Shown piece after piece: positions 19,459-30,400 of a DNA stretch of 47,476 nt. Each line of letters begins with the position of its first letter. The stretch's first letter is position 1. Location: assembly GCA_008933795.1 (NCBI GenBank), contig WBUJ01000012.1, forward strand, positions 1 through 47,476. The letters run 5' to 3'. Origin of the DNA: Candidatus Contendibacter sp. (GTDB taxonomy: Bacteria; Pseudomonadota; Gammaproteobacteria; Competibacterales; Competibacteraceae). The notes beneath the pieces were generated by a model. It saw only the letters and a list, made by a program, of their open reading frames with translations. It had not been told where the DNA came from and did not search any database. Position numbers and translations under genes: made by a program.

Positions 19459-20171
19459 CCATCCACCGCGACCGGGTTTTCCTTGCCCGTGGCCTGACCA
19501 AAATCTATCCCATGGGCGAGATTCAAGTGCAGGCGTTGCGCGGTGTTGATCTGGAACTGTTCGCCGGTGAATTCGTGGTGCTGCTGGGACCGTCGGGCAG
19601 CGGCAAGTCCACGCTGCTGAACATCCTGGGCGGGCTGGACTCGCCCAGCAGCGGCGCCATGCAATACGGCGGGCGCGATCTCAGCGTGTACGATGACGCT
19701 GAACTCACCCGCTATCGGCGCGAGCATGTCGGCTTTGTATTCCAGTTCTACAATCTCATTCCCAGCCTGACGGCGCGGGAGAACGTTGCCCTGGTCACGG
19801 AAATCGCTCGGAATCCGCTCCCGCCGGAGGAGGCGTTGACCCTGGTTGGGCTGGCCGACCGCCTGGACCATTTCCCGGCCCAGCTTTCGGGCGGCGAACA
19901 ACAGCGGGTGGCCATCGCCCGAGCGGTGGCCAAGCGCCCTGAAGTATTGCTGTGCGACGAACCCACTGGCGCGCTCGACGTGCAGACCGGCGTCCTGGTA
20001 TTGGCGGTCATCGACCGCGTGAACCGGGAACTGGGCACCACCACCGTCGTCATCACCCACAACGCCGCCATCGCCGCCATGGCCGACCGGGTCATCCATC
20101 TCAGCAACGGTCTGATCGCCCGCATTGACCACAACGCCCAGCGGCAGGCTCCGCATGAGATCGTCTGGTAG
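19455..20171 (+). CDS. ABC transporter ATPase, LolD/MacB type
   Basis: 238 residues. Walker [10 protein letters not shown] is at about 45-53, with the Q-loop [10 protein letters not shown], the signature [32 protein letters not shown] including Walker B, and the H-loop [27 protein letters not shown] places it in the type VII (FtsX-partner) ABC group, which uses ATP to move lipoproteins or peptides across the periplasm without true membrane translocation. It pairs with the permease starting 12 bp later. Confidence 0.93.
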   Translation: MTIHRDRVFLARGLTKIYPMGEIQVQALRGVDLELFAGEFVVLLGPSGSGKSTLLNILGGLDSPSSGAMQYGGRDLSVYDDAELTRYRREHVGFVFQFYNLIPSLTARENVALVTEIARNPLPPEEALTLVGLADRLDHFPAQLSGGEQQRVAIARAVAKRPEVLLCDEPTGALDVQTGVLVLAVIDRVNRELGTTTVVITHNAAIAAMADRVIHLSNGLIARIDHNAQRQAPHEIVW

Positions 20172-20183
20172 GCCGGCATCGCC

Positions 20184-22547
20184 ATGAGAGCCCTGGATCG
20201 CAAGCTGTGGCGCGAACTCTGGCAACTGAAGGGCCAGGCCATCGCCATCGCGCTGGTGATCATCAGCGGCGTCGCTATTCACATCATGTTCGGCGCCACC
20301 CTGGACGCGTTGCGCCAGACCCGCGCCCGCTATTATCAGGATTACCGCTTCGCCGACGTGTTCGCTTCGTTGAAACGCGCGCCGGAGAGTCTGCAGGCGC
20401 GCATCGCGGCCCTTCCCGGCGTCGCCGAGGTCGAAACCCGGGTGGTCGCCGGGGTGAATCTGGAAGTCGCTGGATTTACGGAGCCGATCACCGGTCGGTT
20501 GATCTCCATCCCCGACACCCGCGAACCCCGGTTGAACCGCCTCTATCTGCGCCAAGGGCGCCTGACGGCGGCGGACCGTAGTGATGAGGCGGTCGTCAGC
20601 GAGGCGTTCGCCGAAGCCCACCGGCTGGAACCGGGCGCCAAGCTGCGGGTCGTCATCAACGGTCGCCGCCAGACGCTGACCATCGTCGGCACGGCCCTGT
20701 CGCCCGAGTACATCCATCAGATGCGCCCCGGTTCGATTTTTCCCGATTATCGGCGTTATGGCGTGCTGTGGATGGGCCGCCGGGCGCTGGGCGCCGCTTA
20801 CGGCATGGAAGGCGCATTCAACGACGTGGTGATGGGTTTGGCGAACGCCCACGCCGCGCCAAAGGTCATTGACGAACTCGACCGGCTGCTGACGCCCTAC
20901 GGCGGGCTGGGCGCGCACGACCGGGAGGATCAGTCGTCGCACCGCTTTATGACCGAGGAATTCCGCCAGATCACCTTGTCGGCCACGCTGTTTCCGACCA
21001 TTTTCCTGGGGGTGGCGGTGTTTCTGTTGAACGTGGTCATCAGCCGGCTGATCGGGATGCAGCGCGAGCAGATCGGCACGCTCAAGGCGTTCGGCTACGG
21101 CAATGGCGCGGTCGCCCTGCATTATCTGAAGCTGGTGCTGCTCATCGTCCTGGTCGGGGTGGCGGTGGGAGTCGGTGTCGGCGCCTGGCTCGGTCAGGCG
21201 CTGGCCGCACTGTACATGGATTTTTTCCGCTTTCCGTTCCTGAACTACCGGTTGACGCTCCCGCTCGTCCTCAGCGCGACGCTGCTCAACCTCGGCGCGG
21301 CGGTGGCCGGCACTGCCTTCGCCCTGCGCGCCGCTTTCGCCTTGCGTCCCGCCGAGGCGATGCGCCCTGAACCACCCGTCCGCTATCGCGCCACCGTGGT
21401 GGAGCGGCTCGGCTTACAACGGTGGTTGTCCCAGCCCAACCGCATGATTTTGCGCCACATCGAGCGCCGTCCGCTCAAGTCCCTGCTGACGGTGCTGGGC
21501 ATCGCGCTGGCCTGCGGCATTACCATGGTGGGCCGGTTTCAGGAGGCCACGATCAATCACATGGTGGATGTCCATTACAAGCTCTCGCAACGGGAAGACC
21601 TGGCCGTGACCTTCGTGGAACCCACGTCCTGGCGGGCTATCGGTTCGCTGGACAGTTTGCCCGGCGTGGAGCGGGTCGAGGTGTACCGCGCCGTTCCGGT
21701 GCGGTTGCGGTTCGAACAGCGTTCCCACCGCACCACGCTCAAGGGCGTTCCTCCCGGCGGCGACTTGCAGCGCCTGCTGGACGCCGATCTGCGCCGGCTC
21801 ACTCTGCCATCGGAGGGCGTGGTGCTGACGGATTATCTGGGTCAGTTGTTGGGCGTCCAGCCGGGTAATCGGCTGATCGTCGAAGTGCTGGAAGGCGGTC
21901 GGCCAGTTCGAGAGGCGCCGGTCGTAGGTTTGGTCAAGGAATATCTCGGGGTGGCCGGTTATATGGACCTCGCCGGCCTCAACCGGCTGTTGCGGGAAGG
22001 TCCCGCCATTTCCGGCGCTTATCTGGCCGTGGATGACCGCGACCGACCCGAACTCTACCGCCGGCTGGGGGAAATTCCCCGCATCGCCGGCACGGCCATC
22101 CGCGAGCAGGAAATCCGCAACTTTCACCAGACCATGGAACAGACCATGCTGTTTTTCACCTTCATCGCCACGCTGTTTGCCGTCATCATCGCCTTCGGGG
22201 TGATCTACAACAGCACCCGCATTGCCCTGACCGAACGGAGCCGGGAACTGGCCAGCCTGCGGGTGCTGGGATTCACCCGGGGGGAAATCAGCTATATCCT
22301 GCTGGGCGAACTGGGCCTGCTGGCGCTGCTCGCCATCCCGATCGGCTTCGGGATCGGTCGAGCGATCTGCGCCGTGTTCGTGAATGGCGCCCAGTCGGAA
22401 CTGTACCGCATCCCATTGATCATCCATCCGTCCACCTACGCCTTTGCGGCCACGGTGGTGCTGATTTCGGCCCTTCTGTCGGGATGGCTGGCGCGGCGCA
22501 AGCTGGATCGCCTGGACCTGATCGCTGTCCTCAAGACCCGCGATTGA
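20184..22547 (+). CDS. ABC transporter permease with two FtsX domains
   Basis: 787 residues. After an N-terminal helix ([23 protein letters not shown]) comes a periplasmic MacB-PCD domain (about 50-250) and an FtsX three-helix unit (about 260-400). A second copy follows: a helix at about 430-450 ([18 protein letters not shown]), a periplasmic domain, then the FtsX segment [53 protein letters not shown] at about 650-705. Two repeats in one chain mean one molecule could serve as a whole permease pair. The order ATPase, permease, adaptor shows a complete tripartite exporter minus the outer-membrane channel. Confidence 0.9.
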   Translation: MRALDRKLWRELWQLKGQAIAIALVIISGVAIHIMFGATLDALRQTRARYYQDYRFADVFASLKRAPESLQARIAALPGVAEVETRVVAGVNLEVAGFTEPITGRLISIPDTREPRLNRLYLRQGRLTAADRSDEAVVSEAFAEAHRLEPGAKLRVVINGRRQTLTIVGTALSPEYIHQMRPGSIFPDYRRYGVLWMGRRALGAAYGMEGAFNDVVMGLANAHAAPKVIDELDRLLTPYGGLGAHDREDQSSHRFMTEEFRQITLSATLFPTIFLGVAVFLLNVVISRLIGMQREQIGTLKAFGYGNGAVALHYLKLVLLIVLVGVAVGVGVGAWLGQALAALYMDFFRFPFLNYRLTLPLVLSATLLNLGAAVAGTAFALRAAFALRPAEAMRPEPPVRYRATVVERLGLQRWLSQPNRMILRHIERRPLKSLLTVLGIALACGITMVGRFQEATINHMVDVHYKLSQREDLAVTFVEPTSWRAIGSLDSLPGVERVEVYRAVPVRLRFEQRSHRTTLKGVPPGGDLQRLLDADLRRLTLPSEGVVLTDYLGQLLGVQPGNRLIVEVLEGGRPVREAPVVGLVKEYLGVAGYMDLAGLNRLLREGPAISGAYLAVDDRDRPELYRRLGEIPRIAGTAIREQEIRNFHQTMEQTMLFFTFIATLFAVIIAFGVIYNSTRIALTERSRELASLRVLGFTRGEISYILLGELGLLALLAIPIGFGIGRAICAVFVNGAQSELYRIPLIIHPSTYAFAATVVLISALLSGWLARRKLDRLDLIAVLKTRD

Positions 22548-22556
22548 ACCCTGATC

Positions 22557-23756
22557 ATGCGTAGACGCATCGGACTGATTCTGCTGACTCTGGCGCTCAT
22601 CGCCGCGCTGGTCTATGGCTTCTGGCCCCAGCCGGTGTGGGTGGAAGCGGCGGTCGTCGCTCGCCGGCCGCTGCGGGTGACGGTCGAGGCGGAAGGCAAA
22701 ACCCGGATCATGGATCGCTACGTCCTGTCCGCGCCGGTGGCCGGCACTCTGCGCCGCATCGAACTGGAGGTGGGCGACGCCATCCGGCGCGGCCAGCCGC
22801 TGGCAACGATGGATCCGTTGCCCTCGGAAGTGCTCGATCCGCGCCGCCAGGCCCAGGCCGAAGCGCGAGTAGCCGCCACCGAAGCCTCCCTGCACGCCGC
22901 CCAGGAGACCACTGCCGCCGCGCAGGCGGAAGCCGATTACGCCAAACTGGAATTCGAGCGCATGACGGCGTTGTGCAAGCAGAAATGCGTCGTGACCGAA
23001 GCCGAACGCGACCGCGCCGAATCTCGCGCCCGCCAGACCCAGGCTCAACTCCGGTCCGCCCGCTTCGCCGTGGAGGTGGCGCGGCACGAAGTGGAAGCGG
23101 CTAAAACTGCGCTGCGTCATTCAGCGGCGCAGCCGGGCGGCGCGGCGCGGGAATCCGTCGTGATCCGCGCGCCGGTAGATGGCCAGGTGCTCGCCCGCCC
23201 GCGCCAGAGCGAGGGCATCGTAGAGCCGGGAGCGGCGTTGCTGGAGGTCGGCGATCCCCACGCCCTGGAGGTGGCGGTGGATGTGCTGTCTCCCGACGCG
23301 GTGCGCATCCGGCCGGGCACGCCGGTGGTGTTGGAACGCTGGGGCGGCGAGCAACCGCTGGAAGGAGTCACCCGGACCGTGGAGCCGGTGGGTTTCACCA
23401 AACTGTCGGCGCTGGGCGTGGAAGAACAGCGGGTCTGGGTCATCGCCGACCTGCGCTCGCCCGCCGAGGCGTGGTCGCGACTGGGCGAGGGTTATCGGGT
23501 GGAAGCGAGCTTCATCGTCTGGCAGGGCGAACACGTTCTCCAGATTCCTGCCAGCGCGCTATTCCGCCAGGGCGACGGCTGGGCCGCATTCGTGATCGAG
23601 AACGGCCAAGCCCGCCGCCGCGTGGTGGAGATCGGCCAGCGCGGCGGGTTAACCGTGGAGATTCGTTCCGGCCTGACCGAAGGCGAACAGGTCGTGACCC
23701 ATCCCGATGACGCCTTGCAAGAAGGCGCCACCGTGCGGATTCGGGCGGAGCAGTGA
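22557..23756 (+). CDS. Membrane fusion protein (HlyD/MacA type adaptor)
   Basis: 399 residues. An N-terminal anchor (LILLTLALIAALVYGFW) is followed by a lipoyl/barrel domain split by a coiled coil rich in Ala, Glu and Arg (about 95-190). Then come the second lipoyl half (IRAPVDGQVLARPRQSEGIVEPGAALLEVGDP) and a beta-barrel region ending in HPDDALQEGATVRI. It bridges the inner-membrane permease to an outer-membrane channel. It begins 9 bp after the permease and closes the operon. It is convergent with kup, 10 bp apart. Confidence 0.9.
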   Translation: MRRRIGLILLTLALIAALVYGFWPQPVWVEAAVVARRPLRVTVEAEGKTRIMDRYVLSAPVAGTLRRIELEVGDAIRRGQPLATMDPLPSEVLDPRRQAQAEARVAATEASLHAAQETTAAAQAEADYAKLEFERMTALCKQKCVVTEAERDRAESRARQTQAQLRSARFAVEVARHEVEAAKTALRHSAAQPGGAARESVVIRAPVDGQVLARPRQSEGIVEPGAALLEVGDPHALEVAVDVLSPDAVRIRPGTPVVLERWGGEQPLEGVTRTVEPVGFTKLSALGVEEQRVWVIADLRSPAEAWSRLGEGYRVEASFIVWQGEHVLQIPASALFRQGDGWAAFVIENGQARRRVVEIGQRGGLTVEIRSGLTEGEQVVTHPDDALQEGATVRIRAEQ

Positions 23757-23766
23757 GTTTTCCGGT

Positions 23767-25641
23767 TCAGATTTCGACCAGCGTGCCCAACTCGACAACG
23801 CGGTTGGCGGGAATCTGGAAGAAATCGGTGGCGCTCTGGGCGTTGCGCAGCATCCAGATGAAGTAAAGCTCGCGCCACAACATCATCGGCGGCGTCATCT
23901 TGGGCACCACCACTTCCCGGCTGACGAAGAACGAGGTTTTGTCGAGGTCGATCTCGAGACCCTTTTGACTACACCCTTCCAGCGCTTGGGGGAGATTCGG
24001 CTGCTCCATGAAGCCATAGCGCACGAACACCCGATAGAAGGTGTTACCGAGGTCGGCGACCTCGATCCGGTCGGCGTCCTCCACGTAGGGCACTTCGGCG
24101 GTTTGGACGGTGACGAGGATGTTGCGGGCATGCAGCACTTCGTTGTGCTTGATGTTGTGCAGCAGCCCCGAGGGTGCGCCCTCGGGCCGGCTGGTCAGAT
24201 AGACGGCGGTGCTGCTGACCCGCTTCAGCGCCGCTTTTTCGATGGAACGGATGAACTGGACTAAGGGCATGGTCAGGTTGCCCATCTCCTGGAACAGGAG
24301 CTGCCGACCCCGCCGCCAAGTGGTCAGTGTGGTGAAGGAGGCAATGGCGATGACGATGGGGAACCAGCCGCCTTGCATCAACTTGATGGCGTTGGCGGAA
24401 AAGAAGGCGATATCGATCAGCAACAAGGCGCCGAGCAGGGGCAGAGCCAGCCACGGATGCCAGCGCCAAGCCAGGATCGCGACGAACGCCACCAGGACCG
24501 TGTCGATCATCATCGTCCCGGTCACCGCGATGCCGTAGGCCGCCGCCAAGTTGCTGGAAGTCTGGAAGTGAAACACCAGCGCCATGACCGCGAGATAGAG
24601 CGTCCAGTTGGTCAATGGCACATAAATTTGTCCTTCTTCCATGTGGGAGGTATGGACGATCCGCATCCGGGGCAAGTAGCCGAGTTGCACCGCCTGTCGA
24701 GCCACCGAGAAGGCCCCCGAGATCACCGCCTGCGAGGCGATCACCGTCGCCGCCGTGGCGAGCACCACCATCGGGATCAGCGCCCAACCGGGCGCCAGCA
24801 GATAGAAGGGATTTTGGATCGCCTCGGGATTCTTGAGCAGCAAAGCGCCTTGCCCGTAGTAGTTCAGGACCAGCGCCGGCAACACGAAGCCGAACCAGGA
24901 GGCGCGAATCGGGAATTTGCCGAAATGCCCCATGTCGGTGTACAGCGCCTCGCCCCCGGTCACCGACAGAACGATCGCGCCCAGCGCGAGGAAGCTTTCC
25001 CAGGGATGACGAAAGAGAAACTCGATGGCATGGATCGGATTGAGCGCCACAAGCACGGCCGGCGCGTCCAGGATGCTGATCACGCCGAGCACCGCCAGTA
25101 CGCCGAACCAGGCGCACATGACCGGGCCGAAGAAGCGGCCGACCACTCCGGTGCCGTGCTTTTGGATCGAGAACAGGACGGTCAGGACAATCGCGGTGAT
25201 CGGCAGGATGTAGTCCTTGAGTCCCGGCGCGACCACGTTCAGCCCCTCGACCGCGCTGAGCACCGAGATGGCCGGCGTGATCATGCTGTCGCCGTAGAAC
25301 AGCGCGGCGGCGAAGATGCCAAGCATGGTTACGAACCAAGTGGCGCGCGAGTCCTTGGTCAACTCCGTGACGCGGGCGAGCAGGGCCAAACTGCCGCCTT
25401 CGCCACGGTTGTCGGCGCGCATGATGATGGCCACGTACTTGAGCGTGACCAGCGCCATGATGGTCCAGAAGATCAGCGACAAAACGCCGAAAACACTCTC
25501 CGGCTCCACCGCGATGGGGTGGTGCCCGGCAAAGGTTTCCTTGAGCGCGTAAAGGGGGCTGGTGCCGATGTCGCCGAAGACGACCCCGATCGCGCCGATA
25601 ATGAGCGCCGATGGGCGGCTTTTGCTTTCATGCGCGGACAT
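23767..25641 (-). CDS. kup: Low-affinity K+ uptake transporter
   Basis: 624 residues (E. coli Kup 622). [22 protein letters not shown] is the N-terminal signature. About twelve membrane segments follow, with [23 protein letters not shown] [22 protein letters not shown] and [18 protein letters not shown]. The cytoplasmic tail ends in a Kup-typical SFFVSREVV and [24 protein letters not shown]. It imports K+ with protons. ATG 25641 is preceded by GGGAGGA at 8 nt; the frame extends 18 codons further, without a ribosome-binding site. Confidence 0.95.
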   Translation of the reverse strand: MSAHESKSRPSALIIGAIGVVFGDIGTSPLYALKETFAGHHPIAVEPESVFGVLSLIFWTIMALVTLKYVAIIMRADNRGEGGSLALLARVTELTKDSRATWFVTMLGIFAAALFYGDSMITPAISVLSAVEGLNVVAPGLKDYILPITAIVLTVLFSIQKHGTGVVGRFFGPVMCAWFGVLAVLGVISILDAPAVLVALNPIHAIEFLFRHPWESFLALGAIVLSVTGGEALYTDMGHFGKFPIRASWFGFVLPALVLNYYGQGALLLKNPEAIQNPFYLLAPGWALIPMVVLATAATVIASQAVISGAFSVARQAVQLGYLPRMRIVHTSHMEEGQIYVPLTNWTLYLAVMALVFHFQTSSNLAAAYGIAVTGTMMIDTVLVAFVAILAWRWHPWLALPLLGALLLIDIAFFSANAIKLMQGGWFPIVIAIASFTTLTTWRRGRQLLFQEMGNLTMPLVQFIRSIEKAALKRVSSTAVYLTSRPEGAPSGLLHNIKHNEVLHARNILVTVQTAEVPYVEDADRIEVADLGNTFYRVFVRYGFMEQPNLPQALEGCSQKGLEIDLDKTSFFVSREVVVPKMTPPMMLWRELYFIWMLRNAQSATDFFQIPANRVVELGTLVEI

Positions 25642-25693
25642 CGTGCTGTCCTCCCGGTTCGTTGTTGTTCGAATTTCGGCCGGTTCCGCGTCC

Positions 25694-25750
25694 ATCGCCG
25701 GAACCGGCGATGATGCGTCGCATCATAAGCCGCGACTCAGGCCAAAGCAA
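25694..25750 (-). promoter_or_regulatory. kup promoter with two abutting palindromes
   Basis: On the minus strand TTGCTT (25750-25745) and TATGAT (25727-25722) are 17 nt apart. The palindrome ATGATGCGTCGCATCAT (25710-25726) covers the -10 element, as an operator would. It directly abuts ATCGCCGGAACCGGCGAT (25694-25711), which would fold as a hairpin at the start of the leader. The kup ATG follows at 25641 after about 74 nt of leader. Confidence 0.5.
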
Positions 25751-25793
25751 TTAACCCGGGGCAAGGATGAAAAAACGGCGCACACCGGCTGAC

Positions 25794-27299
25794 CTATAGC
25801 ACGCCGCCCGTCGCGCTCAGCCGCGCCAGCGCCCGGTCGAGCGCCATTTCGGGGTCGAACAGCGTTTCGGCCGGGGCGTGGAAAGTCCGATGGTGGAAAT
25901 CGCCGTCGGCGTCGATGACGTACAGAGCGCGGTAATCATCCGATCGCGCCAGCAAATCGCGGATGCCGGCCAGCAGCGCATCGATATCCTCGTCCACGGT
26001 GTACAGCCCCAGGCTAGCCCGCACCATGCCTTGCCAAGGCTTGAGCATGGCCGCCGCATCCCCGGCGTCGGGGTCGAGGTCCAGCTCCCACAACTCCGGT
26101 TTCAACAGCTCGCGGACATAAGGGTGAGCGCAGAAACAGCCGTTGCGAACCGCGACATTGTGATAGTCGTTCAGCACGGCGGCGACTAGGCCATGTTCCA
26201 GTCCATCCAAATTGAAAGCGACCGTACCGAGGCGCGGAGTGCGTTCGAGATCGAAGCCGCCGTAAATCCGCGCGCCCGGCACGCTCGCCAGTTCGGCGAG
26301 CAGGCGCCGCAGCAGGGTCTGCTCGGCGGCGTGAATCCGCTCCATGCCGACGCGCTGCAGCGCGTTCAGCGCCGCGCCGAGTTGCACCGCGCCGAGCAGG
26401 TTGGGGGTGCCGGCTTCTTCCCGGTCGGGGAAGCGCGCGGTCACCCGATAGTCGCTCGGATGCACCTCCTCCACCATGCCGCCGCCGACCTCGTCCGGCT
26501 CGCCCCCCTCCAGCAGCGTCCGCCGCACGATGGCCCCGCCCGGAGAACCCGGCGCGTACAGCTTGTGACCGGAGAACGCCACGGCATCCAGTTCCCGTTC
26601 CAGGGCTCCCGTGTCGCTGATCGGCAGCGGGGCGTGGGCGAGATGCTGCGAAGCGTCCACGACCACCCAGGCGCCGTGCGCGTGAGCCAGCGCCGCGATG
26701 TCATGAACCGGGTTGATAATCCCGGTAACGTTGCTGGCCGCCGACACCGCGACGTAGTTGACCCGGCCGCGATGCTGCTCCAGCAGCCGTTCCAGCACCG
26801 TCAAATCCACCGTTCCCAGCGCCGGCGCCGCGCCGGTCAGCGGAATGGGAACGACCCTGCCGGCGTGTTTGCGATGGGGCAGGTCGTTGGCGTGATGCTC
26901 CATAAGCGACACCAGCGCCACGCTCCGCTCCGGCCGCTGCGCCGCTAGGACCCGCGCCAGCCGGTTGAGAGGGGCGGTGCAGCCGCTGCCCGCGAAAAAG
27001 GCCGTGTAGCGGTCGGGATCGGCCCGAACGAACTTTAACGCCTGCCCGTGTGCCCAATCATAGGCGCGGCTGGCGATCCGGGCGGAAAAATGCAGCGTGC
27101 TGTGGGTGTTGGCGTAATGTTGCAACAATTCGTCCGCGACGGCGCGAGCGCAACCCAGCGCCAGCGTCGAGGCGGCGGAGTCGAGGTAATGGCGGCGGGT
27201 CACTCGCCCATCGGCGAGGCGATAGCAGGTATCGAGGCTCAGGAAATTCCGGCGGAGAAGGTCGAACAGTCGCGGGTGATGGAGAGGACAGGGGGACAT
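25794..27299 (-). CDS. Class V PLP-dependent aminotransferase / cysteine-desulfurase-like protein
   Basis: 501 residues, about 95 longer than SufS. RRHYLDSAASTLAL and AFFAGSGCTAPLNRLARVL form the PLP phosphate region, with VVVDASQHLAHAPLPI around the cofactor aspartate. AVAFSGHKLYAPGSPGGAIVRR contains the Schiff-base lysine. RNGCFCAHPYVRELL carries a cysteine pair where desulfurases have their catalytic cysteine. A C-terminal extension (DDYRALYVIDADGDFHHRTFHAP) is not part of the core fold. The exact reaction is uncertain: desulfurase, selenocysteine lyase or an unusual aminotransferase. GGAG precedes the ATG at 7 nt. Confidence 0.85.
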   Translation of the reverse strand: MSPCPLHHPRLFDLLRRNFLSLDTCYRLADGRVTRRHYLDSAASTLALGCARAVADELLQHYANTHSTLHFSARIASRAYDWAHGQALKFVRADPDRYTAFFAGSGCTAPLNRLARVLAAQRPERSVALVSLMEHHANDLPHRKHAGRVVPIPLTGAAPALGTVDLTVLERLLEQHRGRVNYVAVSAASNVTGIINPVHDIAALAHAHGAWVVVDASQHLAHAPLPISDTGALERELDAVAFSGHKLYAPGSPGGAIVRRTLLEGGEPDEVGGGMVEEVHPSDYRVTARFPDREEAGTPNLLGAVQLGAALNALQRVGMERIHAAEQTLLRRLLAELASVPGARIYGGFDLERTPRLGTVAFNLDGLEHGLVAAVLNDYHNVAVRNGCFCAHPYVRELLKPELWELDLDPDAGDAAAMLKPWQGMVRASLGLYTVDEDIDALLAGIRDLLARSDDYRALYVIDADGDFHHRTFHAPAETLFDPEMALDRALARLSATGGVL

Positions 27300-27416
27300 G
27301 AGTAAGCTCCAGTGGCCACGCCAACCGTTATACTAAACTTGATTCAAAATCCGCATGGGCGTAACCAGTCGAACCATGGCAATTTAAAATCAACAGGCTA
27401 ATTGACCGAAACCAGG

Positions 27417-30400
27417 ATGACCAACGGCGACTTGCGTACCGGCCCCCGCCTCCAAACCTGGGCGGTGGTCTTTGCCTTGCTGGCGCTGGCGCTGCTGGCC
27501 GGGGGCTACGGGTATTATCAGGGCGAAACGGCGCGCATCCGCCAGGAGAAGTATCAGGATATCGTGGCCATTGGTGAATTGAAAACCAGCCAGATCCAGG
27601 AATGGCGGCGACAGCGCCTGGCCGATGCCCGCAGATCGCAGGCCAGCCCGTTCTTTCGGCGGGCGCTGGCCGAGTGGCGCAAGACCCCTGAAAATCCTGG
27701 CTTGCGGGCGGACTGGCGACAACGGTTGAAGCTTGAGCAGGAGGCGTATGGTTACGCCGACGTCGCGCTGCTTGATCCAGAGGGGCGCATTCTCCTTGCC
27801 GCCCACGATGACCCCGACCCGACCGACCCCGTCACCCGGCAGGCCATCGCGGCGGCGCTCGCCGGTCGCGGCGCGGTATTCTCCGATTTCTATCGCGCGG
27901 CCCGCGGCCGTGTTTATCTCGACACGGTCGTATCAATACCCGATGCCGAGGGGCAACCGCTGGCGATGCTGGTGCTACGCAGCGACGCGGCCTCCTACCT
28001 CTATCCCCTGATCCAGTCCTGGCCCACACCCAGCCGCAGCGCCGAGACGCTCCTGGTCCAGAGGGAGGGTGACGCGGTCATTTATCTGAATGATCTGCGC
28101 CACCAAGCCAATACCGCTTTGTCCCTGCGCATTCCCTTGACCCAGAGCGACCTGCCGGCGGTACGGGCGGTGCTAGGCCAGACCGGCCTGTTCCACGGCA
28201 AGGATTATCGTGGTATCGAGGTGTTGGCCGACCTGCGCCCTGTTCCGGGATCGCCCTGGTTCCTGGTGACCAAGGTGGACGCCGAGGAAATTCTGGCCGA
28301 GGCGCGTTACCGCGCCGGGATGATCGCCCTGTTCGTCCTCCTGGGCCTCCTGCTCGCCGCGGCGCTGACCGCCTGGGCCTACCGGCGCCGGCAGACCGGT
28401 CTCTATCGCGATCTGTACCAGTCGGAGCGGCGGCAGCGGGAGGCCCAGGAGGAATTCCGCATCACCCTCTACAGCATCGGCGACGCGGTCATCACCACGG
28501 ACCCGAAAGGGCGGGTGCGGCAGATGAACCCGGTGGCGGAGCGACTGACCGGCTGGCCGGAGGCGGAAGCCCGAGGCCAGACCCTCGACGCCGTGTTCCA
28601 CATCGTCAACGAAGAGACCCATGCCGTGGTCGAAAACCCCGTTCATCGGGTGCTGCGCGAGGGAGTGGTGGTGGGACTGGCCAACCATACCCTGCTCGTC
28701 GCCCGGGACGGGATCGAACGTCCCATCGCCGACAGCGGCGCGCCCATTCGCGACGCGAACGACGCCATCACCGGCGTGGTGCTGGTGTTCCGCGACCAGA
28801 GCGAGGAACACGCGGCGGAGCACGGGTTGCGCGACAGCGAGCGCCGTTTCCGCCGGGCCGTGATGGAAGCGCCGTTCCCGGTCATGATCTACGCCGAGGA
28901 CGGCGAAGTGCTGGTGCTGAGCCGCGCCTGGAAGGACCTGACGGGCTACGACGAGACCGACCTCCCCACCGTCGCCGACTGGATGGAACGGGCCTATGGC
29001 GCGCGGCGGAAACCCCTTCGGTCCGCCATCGACCGGCTCTACGCCCGAGGCCAGCGCCAGATGGAAGGCGAATTCACGGTCGCCTGCAAGGACGGAACTC
29101 GGCGGGTGTGGGAGTTTAGCTCGACGCCGCTGGGTTCGCTGCCCGACGGTCGCCGCATGGTCGTCAGCATGGCCGCCGACTTCACCGAGCGCCAGCGGGC
29201 GGAGGCGGAGGTGCGCCGCAACGAGGCGCGGTTGCGCAGCTTGGTGAGCATCCTGCAATACCCAACCGATTCGGTGCAGGATTTCCTGGACTACGCGCTG
29301 AACGAAGCCATCCAACTGACCGGCAGCAAGATCGGCTATCTCTATCGCTACCACGAAGATCGCCGGGAGTTCGTGTTGAACTCCTGGTCCCGCGAGGTCA
29401 TGCGGGAATGCACCATCATCAATCCCCAGGCCTGCTACGAGTTGGACAAGACCGGCCTCTGGGGCGAAGCGGTCCGGCAACGCCAGCCGATTCTGGTCAA
29501 CGATTTTACCGCCGCGCACCCTCTCAAAAAGGGCTATCCGGCCGGCCATGCCGAACTGTTCAAGTATCTCACCGTGCCGGTCTTCAGCCGGGGCCAAATT
29601 GTCGGCGTGGTCGGGGTGGCCAACAAGGAGAGCGATTACCACGAAACCGATATTCTCCAGCTCACCCTGCTCATGGATTCGGTGTGGAAGGTTGTGGAGC
29701 GGCGGGAAGCGGAAGACAAGGAACGCCAGGCCGTGCGCTCCTTCCGCATGCTCAGTCACTGTAACAAGGTGATCGCCTTGGCGCGGGAAGAGATCGAGCT
29801 GATGCGAGAGATTTGCCAGATCATGGTGGCGGAAGGCGGGTGGCGGCTGGCCTGGGTGGGCTTGGCCGAGGCCGGGCCGGGCAAGCGGGTGCGGCCGGTG
29901 GCCCAGGCCGGGGTTGAGGATGGTTATCTCGAAGCGGTGAAAATCACCTGGGACGAATCCCCGACCGGGCGCGGGCCCGCCGGCACGGCCATTCGTACCG
30001 GCAAACCGATGGTCTGCCAGAATCTGCTGAACGACCCCGACTTTGCCCCCTGGCGCGAGGAGGCGATCCGGCGCGGTTACGCCGCTGTCGTCGCGTTGCC
30101 GCTGCGGAATGAAACCAGGGTGTTCGGCACGCTCGTCCTCTACGCCGCGGAGCCGGACGCCGTGGCGCCGCCCGAAGTGGAGCTGTTATGCCGGCTGGCC
30201 GACAATCTGGCCTACGCTTTTCGCGTGCTGCGGATGAAAGCGGCCGGCGAACAGGCCGTCCGCAAGCACGATGCGCTCGAAGCCCAGCTCCACCAGGCTC
30301 AGAAAATGGAGGCGGTGGGCCGGCTGGCGGGCGGCGTGGCGCACGACTTCAACAACATGCTGGCGGTGATCTCCGGTCATGCCGACCTGGCCCTGGAGCA

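Noticed and set aside
25769..25789. Terminator after the aminotransferase on the minus strand
   Set aside because: A run of six T is present, but the preceding stem is only three to four base pairs.
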